64,000 nucleotides of DNA from Symbiodinium natans (Eukaryota; Sar; Dinophyceae; Suessiales; Symbiodiniaceae). The stretch spans positions 1,484,495-1,548,494 of the forward strand of contig CAJNDS010002091.1 in the NCBI GenBank assembly GCA_905221605.1. Reading direction: 5' to 3'. The position numbers were made by a program, and so were the translations under genes. Below, in pieces: positions 22,868 to 32,632 of this stretch (its first letter is position 1; each line of letters starts with the position of its first letter). The notes beneath the pieces are model-generated. The model saw only the letters and a program-made list of their open reading frames with translations, searched no databases and was not told the DNA's origin.

Positions 22868-24275
22868 ACAGCACACCAACGGTCTCCTCCTCCAAAATGT
22901 CTCCCTGCACCAGCTCCAGTCCAGAAACCTCGCGCGACATCGAGAGCTGAAGGCCCCCCCCAATGTCTCCCACCATCCCCCAGTGAACCTGGAGTTGTGC
23001 GGCGACGTTGACGGCCGCAGTGTGGAGGGCCGGAAGCAGCTCAATGCCACGACAGCGCCTGCAGTCTTGAAGCTCCAAACTTCTTTCACATCATTGGGGT
23101 GGAGGCGTAGGACCCCAAACAATTTTGGCGGGTCCTCTGAAGATGGGTCTGGGGGTAGGGCGGGTTGAGGGAAGCCGGGGAAGCCTTGAAGCTTGAGGGT
23201 CGAAGCTTATGATGTGGGTAACCGAAACAATTGACTAAAGCGAATGAGGTGGGCTACTCCCTTGCTAATTGTTTAGGGGCGTGTTTCGGAATGATTCCTT
23301 TTGAATAAAGCCGGACACCAGAAAATGCCGGAGCTTAGCATTCTAAACTATTTTTGGTTCTGTTCTTGGCCCCCCGCCCTTCATCCCCGGGCCACGAACT
23401 TCGCCTAATTGCGGGTAACCTTTCTCAATAGAGGGGACCTCTATATTTGTTTTCGGAAAAAACGCCTGATAGCGGCAAACGGTAGTAAAGCGGGTGCAAC
23501 ATTAATTGAACGGCCTGTGCACTGTGCTCTGGCAGAAAGGTGCAAACGATCGACGGGCAGCGTGTGAAGGGAGAGGGCACCATGAAGGCTCAGACTTATA
23601 AACTGCGTCAGCACTCCTGTGAGCGCAGCAACAATGGCACTTGTACGAAGGTAAGAGCACTGCAGCATGTACAGCTTCCAAGCTTTGTCTGAACGACATG
23701 CTCGGGCTGTTTCTTGCAGACAAGGCGCAAGGAAGGAAACGCCAGCGCAGCGGCAGCAACGAGTCGACCGGTTCCTCGACCAAACAGCTTGACCATTGGA
23801 TAAATGCAAAATGCGGAAGTGCAGAAGTCACGTGTATCAAGCATCTACAAGAACCCACGGGATGAGCTTGGGTATTTTCTCCCACTGTAGGAGTTGAGCT
23901 CAGGTATGATCATCTCACCCCATCGTCATCAACTCGCATGCCAAAGATCCGCTCCCAAAACTTGGAACAGGACAGATGCCAAATCTTGCAGCGCGTGCCA
24001 CTGAGACAACGGGAACATATTCCTTGCACGACCGTGCCTTGACTGTCTTGACTGTCCTGACTGGCTTGACCCATAATCCATTTTGCCAAGCCTACTTGCG
24101 AGACTCGGGAAAGTCGCGAGACTTGCGAGAAACACACTCTGGCTTGAAAGCTGGGTCGAACAGGAGTGGAGATGTGCCATGGTGCCGCAACCATGGTGTC
24201 CGAGCAGCCGCTTCCCAGGTCAACGAGCATGTCCCCAGCGGTCACCTTCCGGCTCGAGTCTGATGTGAACGCCAC
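22868..24275 (-). CDS. Dot1-like SAM-dependent methyltransferase, three exons
   Basis: Exon a (about 24,275-24,209) ends with KVTAGDMLVDLGS; exon b (23,774-about 23,722) starts GTGRLVAAAALAFPSL; exon c (about 23,085-22,868) reads CRGIELLPALHTAAVNVAAQ and later LVQGDILEEE. Joined, they give the SAM-binding motif I DLGSGTGRLV, motif post-I with a conserved Glu (GIELLPALH) and the GD motif, the order seen in Dot1-type and related class I methyltransferases. Exon a ends at a GC donor (24,208-24,207) and exon b opens after AG|G (23,776-23,775), and the phase across the join is correct. The border between b and c is not certain. Upstream and downstream exons, including the substrate pocket, are not found. 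The substrate is unknown. Confidence 0.65.
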
Positions 24276-24303
24276 GGGGGGGGGGGGGGGGGGGGGGGGG
24301 GGG
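24276..24303. repeat. Poly-G run of about 28
   Basis: An unbroken G run on the plus strand, directly upstream of the first methyltransferase exon in the gene's own direction, where it reads as poly-C and would encode poly-Pro. Confidence 0.95.
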
Positions 24304-24309
24304 AATGGG

Positions 24310-26250
24310 GTACATCTAGGAAACTGCGAGGACCTGTAAAATTCCACTTGCACCGGTACAAAATCCAAAGTCGTGCTTTTGGTGCTGCAACCTGCCGTGA
24401 ACAAACGTGTCAAGCAATTTCTTGCTTAAACTTGGGCCCCTGTTTTCGCTGCTTCGCTGCACAACCCGCTCGTGAGTTCTGTTGAACCATGTCGGCCACA
24501 GAACTCCGACCTGGCTGCCGCATGAGAGACACACCTCTGGCCTTGGCAGCAGCCGCAGCCTTCAATGGATCTACAGTGCGCCAATGTGCGACAGCACCCC
24601 GTGGCTCTCTTTGTCTGTCCCCTCGTCCTGCACCGCACCTTGCCTCCGTGACAGGTCTTCACGGAGCCCCTGGATGTCTCCACCTCTTGCGCTTTCGACA
24701 GGAATAGATGCAAAATGCTTGTCTCCATTGCCCCCCGGCGGTAGAGCTGCCAAGGACACGGTGGAGGGTTGTGCACGAGTGGGCCTAAGGCCAGCCCGCA
24801 CGCCACTCCAAGCTACCATGACTTCGGTCCAGACAAGCCAGGACAATGACTCGCTCGAGGGAAGAAATGAGGGCGCTAGGGGAATTAGGGGATGCTAGGG
24901 GCGATGAGGGTTGCGCTAAGGCGGCCAGCACAAGGCCGGAGAGAGAACCTGTCGGCGCCGCCACTTCCCTCACCCAACATGCTGAATCGAGCCCATGCAA
25001 GAACACGTGCCTTCAGCAATGTCAGAAGGCGATGGACAGGCACAAAATGACTCTCTCCATATGTGAGCGCTGAGGTCGTGTAGCTACCTCGGCGTGTTTG
25101 AGGGGCGTATCATGGTGCATCTGCTTTTCTACCAACCCAGAAGCAATACGCAGTATTTCATGTTTGTGGTTGCAGCTGCCTTCAACAGGAAAAGAAAGCA
25201 AGATTGTTTTGCTCACGGCATGATACGCCGTTGTCTTGCAATTGCTGAAAGCTCTCATGCGGTCTGCATTCACAACGGCACGGTGATCTCACAAGCTAAG
25301 CCTTGGCTGATAAGAACCCAGCAGACAATTGCAGACCTTATCGTCTCTAAGCTTCAGTCGCGCATGACATGTGGTGGAGGCAAAAGATATCGCCAGAACA
25401 AACCGAGATTCCTTGCGCATCATGCGACAGTTGGTAGCCATCGATGGCATCTCAGGAATGCTGCAACATGATCTGGCGCCAGTCGAAATGCATGTTTGGG
25501 CATTGCAAATCTCGCTGTCAGCAGCGGTGAAGGTAACCTGGCCTAGCAGTGATAGAAAGTCAGAAAAAGGGAACACTACGCCCACACGTGGCAGAGTAGT
25601 AAGCAATGTCTGCTGGAGCCACTGCGTTCAAGGAGCTGTATGCCTGGTAGAACTTGTGATAGCCATCCTGTTTGAGAACTCATTCCAGTCTAACCCACGC
25701 TCTAAAGGCAACTGGCCATTCATCTATACACGTGCTATACCGGGCGTGGTCTCCCAAATGCCCTCGCCACATGTCCTTGGCTTTCAATCCCGACCCCGGA
25801 ATAGCACACAGGCAGGAGTGCCACGTCCTAGACTATTTCAGGAACCGAAAAGGTCCTGGAGACATGCTGGCAACTCCGAAACCTCCGGCACGAAGGCGTC
25901 TAAGGCCTCGGGATTGAAACATGTGCCAAGTCACCCACGAAACAAAAAACAAGCTGCTGATAGTGGTTGCGATGGTGTTGGGGCAGGTTCGTCATCATGT
26001 GGCACTATGTGGGAATTGGTGGCCCGCGTTGCAGCCACTCTTCATTGAAGAAAGTAACCATTTCCATCACTACATGTGAATAGTTCATACCACCGTCTGG
26101 TTCACAGCAGCCTGAAAACAAGCTTTAGTTTGTTTTGGAAACACAAGAACTGGTGCATGTAACATTGCAACATCAGACGGACTCAGATTACTGAAGCAAC
26201 TGGCGGGTTTAGCGGCTTGTTTGCGACATGGCTGGATAATCTAAGATGGT
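24310..26250. other. No recognised gene; one long plus-strand frame
   Basis: The longest frame (25,371-26,048, +, 225 codons) starts with a plausible helical segment (DSLRIMRQLVAIDGISGMLQ) but then loses coding character. A minus-strand segment near 24,550-24,430 reads KAAAAAKARGVSLMRQPGRS. Neither is assignable. Confidence 0.3.
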
Positions 26251-26279
26251 CTCGTCGAGCATCGACATCGGCCAAGTCA

Positions 26280-28235
26280 TTTTCGAAGGAAAAGCCTTGC
26301 AAAGGCTCGATTCTTGCAGGTTGCAGGGCAAAATAAACCCACTTGCTGGCTCCCTTCCCCAATCTCGAAGTTGATTCTCTTCACGCCACGCCCAAACGTT
26401 TCATCAACTACTATAGTTGCGACCACTACCACCCAGTACGTGCTCATTCCAAGGGGTACACAACTCCAGCACTCCTCAAAAACCCTGAACTTGACAATGC
26501 GCACCGCACGAAGCTCATCACTTGATGGGTGATCCAGGAGGATACAGTAGCTAGTGGCTCGAATCGCCGAAGAATGAATGATCAGGAACGTGCAGCCTCA
26601 TTTAGCACAAACCGACAATTATAACTTCAAGCGCTGGAGGGCTCGGGCTGTTGTATGTCGACTTTAACGATATGATGGCTACACTCTCAAATCAAGGAAC
26701 TCACTGCGAGAAACTCCGCAGCGCCGGCTGGCAAGGACAGAAGCGTTTGATCTGATGCCTCCAACCATCCTCATCATCAGCAACTCGATATACTTGATCA
26801 TGCTTGTGGGGAAATTTCGCAAGATGGTAAATGAGTAATCTCTTGCGCCGAGAGGGACAAACAAACAGCTCGCCTCACGCTCGCACAAAGCTCAAGCTGG
26901 ACATCCTCTTTTCCGCCACTGCAAGATGAACTATAGGCTGAAGGCTACGGCTGGAATATGCTGGAATTAATGCCAAGCCGCCATGGGTCAGAAAAGCGCA
27001 ATCGCAATCGAAGAGCCAAAACTGCGTCTGGATGGATGCGACAATCACCCCAGTTTGTCCTGAAAAATTGCGAGGGCGATTCGACCGCCAAATTTAGTCT
27101 CATGTACTTGCCGCTCAATACGACAGGGCACACTAGGCAAAGGAATATCCCACTCGCCTAAGCGCAAGGCTGAAAGCGGCCAGCTCTCGCCCGCAACACT
27201 TGTCACACACAAGGAACACAAGATTTCCAGCCTGGCTCTGCAGCCACGATCCAGTGAAAGTCCTGGACACACAACACATTGCCTACAGCCAGGGAGGTCC
27301 ATTTCCTCCAAAAAACAATTCCCGCAAGGTGCCTGAAACAAAAACAATCACGCTAATTAACCACGTGTAACAACGCGCAAAAGCACCGAGACTCCTGCCC
27401 CGCGGGCGTTGAAAAGCCCGGGCCCTTGGAGCAACAGACGAAGCGGCGCGAGGCTGCCTGCATCAGATCAGCCAGAACAGCAACGCATCACAGACGTATC
27501 TTCATTCAAACCACCAGCATATACACCACACTCCACGCAGTTGCAACTTGAATCGGCAAAGGAAGCTGTTGGACTTGGTGTGTTTGGCACCAAAACCCTT
27601 TGCACGTACTCCGGCCTCAGCTGCCTTGCCAGTGAAAAATATCTTATGGGTCCCGCGCTCATGCTTGTGAATCTGGACCTGCCTGTACCTTGGATGCACT
27701 CGCACGCGCGCTTTGCTTGGAGGTGACACTCTCCGACAACAACAAACAACGATAGCATTTCTCGCTTTGGCGTCCCACCCCAACGATCTGAAAGCTGGTC
27801 AAATGGCTCCCAGCTCTGCTCCATGGGACTGCCACCATGGCAAAAGGACGAAAGCTTACGAAGGCATTCCAACGACCAAGCGACGAAGTCCAGCCTGCTA
27901 CAACCGTAAGCATGCTTTACCATCATCATCCGTGGACTTGAAATATTTTGTTGCACAGATAGCCATTGACGGCCATTGACGCTGATTTGTTTAACATACT
28001 GCCTCACAATCTCTGCTTTGAAGCCGAACTTACCGCTGCCAGCATCGGCAAGCAGTCACGCACGGAACGGGCACACCAGGATTGTCAAGCTCCATGTCGC
28101 ATGTAGTGAAACATTTTTCAGTCTGAACGTGACTCACGGTCGTTTCCGGACCAATCTGTCTCATCAGCGGGATCGTTTCTGACTCAGGCGACCCCCCCAC
28201 ACGTCCTGGCTTGGTTTTGTTTGGGCGTAGCAAGT
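26280..28235 (-). CDS. Cluster of unrecognised minus-strand exons
   Basis: Open segments that look coding occur at 26,504-26,310 (VVVVATIVVDETFGRGVKRI), 26,885-26,680 (FVPLGARDYSFTILRNFP), 27,325-27,200 (VFWRKWTSLAVGNVLCVQDF), 28,007-27,700 (RLDFVAWSLECLRKLSSFCH) and about 28,230-28,140 (ESETIPLMRQIGPET). Gene number and order of joining cannot be settled by eye. No known domain is recognised. Confidence 0.35.
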
Positions 28236-28949
28236 TCCCCCCTACAAAACAGAAGCGTTACGTAAAGAGGCCACCAACCCACATAACATTTGTAGATCAA
28301 GGAGGGGGTTATAATCCCAACTTAAGCACCCAAACCTAAACCCGAACCCAAATGCTTGCCGCGAGAAAGAACGTCTTGAAAACGCGCTGGGCGGTCATAG
28401 CGCATATCAACAAGAATGCCCCGCCTCACAAGCTTGATTGTGGCACTTTGAAGTTGGGGCATCAAATTTGGTTGCATCCACGCAGGTGCCACTACGCATG
28501 TTGCACCAGGGCATGCTGGCGTGACGGGCGAGGGAGTGGTGCAAGCCAAGAGCGGCCAGGCTTTGGCTGTAGGACGCGCCGATTGGATGTGGCAGGCAGG
28601 AGCAAAACGGAGAGTGAAATAACTTGTCCGAGGGAAGAAGCGTGGTAGCGCCCCCCGTGTCCGAAAAGTCATGCTGATCCGATCCACCATTTTTCCCACA
28701 AATCAGGCGGGCTAAGTGCAGCATGCTCGGAGGAACAAAGCTCTTCCCGCTTACAGGGAGGCTGCTGGCAATGGGCAAACACAAGAATGTAGCCGACCAG
28801 CTCGTCGCTAAGAAGCGGCGAATCCCCATCGACGCTGCATGTGGATGAAATTGCGGGCGCAGGCGGCTTCCGAACTTCGCCCGGTGAGCCATGGGCAAAA
28901 CGGCCAGCAATGCAACAACGTGGCTAGGCGTCTCAGGTTTCAATTGGGC

Positions 28950-30575
28950 GAGGATCCTTTGGATTTGGCCTGACATCGACTGGCATCGCAATTGCGCAAA
29001 ACAAAACAATCTGCTCGTAGCCCGGGCCATCCTTTGACAAGATGGGATAATGACACTGTTGGTGGGATGCTCAAAGCCATCGCCGCAACATCACTCAAGG
29101 AGAAGGGTGTGAACAAGGCGACCCGCTTGCCCCAGCGCTTTACGCACTGGGACAGCAGCCAGCGCCCTCGACCCCTCCGACAGCCTGCCTTCCTTAACGA
29201 TTTGTACGTCTTCACTACGCACGAGTGACTAGAAGCTGCCCGCGACACAGTAGTCAAGGTCGTTCAAGCCGAACGCGGCATTGCTTCCAACAACGGGAAG
29301 ACGCGTGCGTACGGCTGCGATGGAGGCCCGCCCCCTCCAGGTGTTGGTGCGCTTGGGGCGGACGTTTGGCGTGGGGACAAGACAAGCCTCTCCCTGAGCG
29401 CGGGCTCTTAATGCTGGGCACCCCAATCGGCCATGCCTCAGCTTCCCAACATGCAGTGCGCGTCGCGATGTGCGCCGCGCCGCGAGCAAACCATGCACTG
29501 CGGACTAGCCCCCCACACGCCGCGGTCTCTTATGCCCAGGCGCATGACGATGCCATTTCGGAGACTCTGCAACTCTGCCTCGGCGGCGTCGCCGGCAGAT
29601 GTTGATGGTGTTTGACGGCGCAAGAACCTTGACTAAGTTACCGGCTGCCCTCGGAGGCCTTGGCTTGACTTCTGCCATTCGCACCGCGCCTGCCGCATAC
29701 TGGGCCGCGTGGGCTGATGCGCTTACAGTTTACAAGCACGCTCGCCAGCCTTCGCTGATGCCTGCACGCTGCTGCCTTCCCTGTCGCCCTCCGCTGGCGC
29801 GCTCCTGCGGTCGCAGGCTGGCCCACAAGCCAGGGCCTGGCTGATTGCCACACCCAGTGAGCCGGCCTGCATGCTTCGCCCCAAGCAATGTTGTTGGCAC
29901 TCGCCTCCTCCGCCTCCCATTGCCCCTGTGTGCCAACCGTTGTGGCCCGCCCGGATGTGGAGGCGAAGTGGATGCTTATGGCGACCACGCCTCGGCACAG
30001 GTTTTTTTTAGCAGTGGCTAGCGCACACAATCGCACACAACAGCACCCAACGTGCGCTCCGACGACCGGCGCAGCCTGGACCTCGTCATCTACGGCGCAA
30101 CGCCTCTCGGCGGGGCTTTTTGCTGCGACGCCACACACTGGTTTCGCCGCTGTCGCGCACAGGCTTGCCCCAGCCCTGCGCAGCTGCGCACGACGGAGCT
30201 GCCCTGCGCGTCGCCGAGCGCCGCAAGCGAGACGCCTGCCTTTGCTGAACACCGGCGGCCCGCGGCAGCTCGTTGGGTTGGGGAACGAGGTTGGAGGACG
30301 TTGGACTGCCGATGCGCAGCAGCTGCTCCGGGATCTGGTGCGTCCGTGCCCGACGAACTTTGCCGGCCATGTGAAGCGCTGCATCGTCGGCATGGGCCAA
30401 ACGTTGGTGGGCCATACTAGCAGTGTCGGTACAAAAGGCCGTCACAAGCACTGCCCTCGGATCGGCATAGCCCGCACCGCTCCACGCGAGCCAGCTGTCG
30501 GCCTCGTGGCTGGACCGCGTGCTCGACCTTGCTGATGTGGCTGGGCCGAGCCGTTTGCCGCTTCGCGGCCCTTAG
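28950..30575 (+). pseudogene. Retrotransposon reverse transcriptase, plus-strand pseudogene
   Basis: Fragments in all three plus frames follow the order of a dinoflagellate-type RT. Near 29,100 is GEGCEQGDPLAPALYALGQ (motif B). At 29,186-29,230 is LNDLYVFTTHE, the motif C position with Asn for the first catalytic Asp. Then come NNGKTRAYGCDGGPPPPGV (about 29,290), LMLGTPIGHA (29,410), APRANHALRT (29,475), AAYWAAWADAL (29,695), RSLDLVIYGATPLGGAFCCD (about 30,070), GNEVGGRWTADAQQL (30,280) and the C-terminus LDLADVAGPSRLPLRGP with a stop at 30,575. At least five frame changes and the Asp-to-Asn change make it dead. Confidence 0.75.
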
Positions 30576-30579
30576 GGCA

Positions 30580-30817
30580 TACAAAAAGCAGGTGCAAAAT
30601 CGACGGGGAAAATAAAAAATAGCACCGCGCGACGTGTTTTGCAGGCGCGCTCCTTCCTGTTGCCAACGCGTGCCGCCACACCTGCTCCACCAACGGCCAG
30701 AGGACCCAACGGCGCACACTGTTGGGGGGGGGGGGCGCACGAAGCGGACGAGGACGCAGACAAAACGCTGCGCTGCAGCGCTCCAACGGCTTCCTATTTC
30801 GGGCTCGAGGGCAGGAT
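30580..30817. other. Sequence between RT end and cox3 fragment
   Basis: GC-rich, with a run of ten or more G at 30,725. It is probably 3' flank of the RT element and shows no gene. Confidence 0.4.
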
Positions 30818-31258
30818 TTAATATTTAATTATTGTTGGACTGGAATTCACTTCTCATATAATTTTCTTATATTTTATCATCTTTATTTATTAAGAGAATT
30901 CACTAAAAAATATGAAGTCTTATTAATATTTGTTTTTCTTCTTTTTGGGGGTTTTCTAGTTTCTGAAGCTCTATTATTTGTATCCTTCTTTTGGACATCT
31001 TTTCATTTATTATCTTGTCCAACTTTAGGGATGTGGCCTGGAGAAGCTTTCTATCTTCCAGATCCTTGTGAATTAACTTTTGCTAATACACTTCTTTTAT
31101 TTAATGCTGCTATATCTTTAGGAAATGCTTTTATTAATTTAGAAATTTCATCACAATATATTACGTATTTTCTTCACTTTGTGGTCATTCTATTTATCTT
31201 CTCTTTTATTAGTTTGCAGATTAAAGAATTTCGTATTCTCGCATATTCAATTAGTGAT
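30818..31258 (+). pseudogene. Nuclear fragment of mitochondrial cox3
   Basis: A strongly AT-rich block in GC-rich surroundings, open throughout. It reads VSEALLFVSFFWTSFHLLSC, then PTLGMWPGEAFYLPDPCEL, FANTLLLFNAAISLGNAFIN and finally LQIKEFRILAYSISDS. These match the middle of cytochrome c oxidase subunit 3: the SE..FF..FFW.F.H helix, the PT.G.WP segment, the E.P.LNT.(I/V)LL helix and the E(Y/F)..A.(F/Y)(T/S)ISD loop. The N-terminal helices are only partly present (about 30,820-30,930) and everything after ISD is missing, so it cannot encode a working subunit. It ends directly in a (CA)n tract. In dinoflagellates cox3 is a mitochondrial gene, so this is a transferred piece (numt). Confidence 0.85.
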
Positions 31259-31260
31259 TC

Positions 31261-31284
31261 ACTCACACACACACACACACACAC
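31261..31284. repeat. (CA)n microsatellite at cox3 edge
   Basis: About eleven CA units abut the truncated 3' end of the cox3 fragment and the start of the 326-bp repeat. Confidence 0.9.
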
Positions 31285-31606
31285 TTTGGCTTGGCATGAA
31301 CTGATGCAATGATCACGGTACCAACATGTACCAACCACCAGACCCACAACACACTCAAGAGGAGTCAAGAAGAAGGGAAGAATGAAAAGGAGCATGGTTG
31401 CCTGCCTCGGGACTTCAGGGTACATGATGTCACAAGCAGTGTGGTATCCCACTCTACATGCAGGTACGTCCAGGTGATCAGCCTGGATATCCTCCCAACT
31501 CATAAGCAGCTTCATTGGCAGTGAGCTTATGAGCGGGTCACTGCCCCCTGCAAATGGAAATGTCAGTCACAGCGATCACCATGTTCGGGCGTTTACACAC
31601 ACACAC
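31281..31606. repeat. 326-bp direct repeat, copy 1
   Basis: Begins ACACTTTGGCTTGGCATG and ends in a short (AC)n run. The same sequence recurs at 32,109 with two substitutions that I can see (A/T near 31,505, G/A near 31,586). Both copies are bordered by CA repeats. No coding potential or terminal inverted repeat is seen. Confidence 0.95.
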
Positions 31607-32108
31607 GCCCCGAAGGGCGAAAAGGACGCGAAGAAGCAAGCAGGTGTCAGCAAGCCAGTCCTGAACAGCAACAAGAGAGGAGGCCTAGACAACAAAACGG
31701 GAACGACACCAGGAGGCAACAAGAAACGCGAAATCAACAAAACAGGGGGTCAGACAGCATCATGGGAGGACAGTCACTGACATGTCTGTTTAAGGATTCC
31801 GGATACCTTGAGCGCGTGCCTACCTGGTCCTCCTACCTGCACATGCACAGACGATCTACCTGCACTCCTAGGGAAAGCACATGTTCAGCAAGCTGTCTCT
31901 ACTGATCAACCCTTGACCGCGGCCCTTGACCGTGCAGTGACCGATGATCCCGATGAAGCCCACTGTGGGCACATGTCATCCTACTGCAGATGATCCCGAT
32001 GGATGAGAACAAGCGTCTGCAACGTTGTGATTCACTCATCCGCTATCGCGGGCTCGGGCACATGCCCCTGAGATCTGGCCCCATGTCGGGAAAAACCAGA
32101 ACTGGTAC

Positions 32109-32450
32109 ACACTTTGGCTTGGCATGAACTGATGCAATGATCACGGTACCAACATGTACCAACCACCAGACCCACAACACACTCAAGAGGAGTCAAGAAG
32201 AAGGGAAGAATGAAAAGGAGCATGGTTGCCTGCCTCGGGACTTCAGGGTACATGATGTCACAAGCAGTGTGGTATCCCACTCTACATGCAGGTACGTCCA
32301 GGTGATCAGCCTGGATATCCTCCCAACTCATATGCAGCTTCATTGGCAGTGAGCTTATGAGCGGGTCACTGCCCCCTGCAAATGGAAATGTCAGTCACAG
32401 CGATCACCATGTTCAGGCGTTTACACACACACACACACACACACACACAG
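32109..32450. repeat. 326-bp direct repeat, copy 2, with longer (CA)n tail
   Basis: Nearly identical to copy 1, offset by 828 bp, and ending in about 14 CA units at 32,421-32,450. The 500 bp between the copies (31,607-32,108) shows no gene. Confidence 0.95.
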
Positions 32451-32557
32451 ACTGGGGTCCCCCCCTAACACGCGCGGTTCACCCGCGTCCATACAAGGTG
32501 GATGGTGCCGCACTCAAAATGCGCCTCTCACAAGGGGCGGCCCGCATCAGGGGCTGG

Positions 32558-32632
32558 TAAAAATAAATAGAATTATAATGAAAGCAAAGAATAATAACCA
32601 AGAACTTTTAATAAGAAAACAAAACGTGCGCA
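32558..32632. other. AT-rich insert at the break of an RT pseudogene
   Basis: About 70 bp that is mostly A and T, between GC-rich sequence on the left and the broken end of the minus-strand RT on the right. It has the base composition of the cox3 piece and may be another organellar fragment or filler DNA. I cannot identify it. Confidence 0.6.

Noticed and set aside
25371-26048. 225-codon plus-strand ORF
   Set aside because: Only the first 50 residues look protein-like; the remainder resembles random frame and no family or splice support was found.
28407-29030. 207-codon minus-strand ORF
   Set aside because: It overlaps the upstream part of a plus-strand RT pseudogene and shows no domain; probably a shadow of GC-rich sequence.
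31261-32450. CRISPR-like or LTR interpretation of the two 326-bp repeats
   Set aside because: Only two copies, no spacer array, no TG...CA ends with target duplication, and no polymerase between them.
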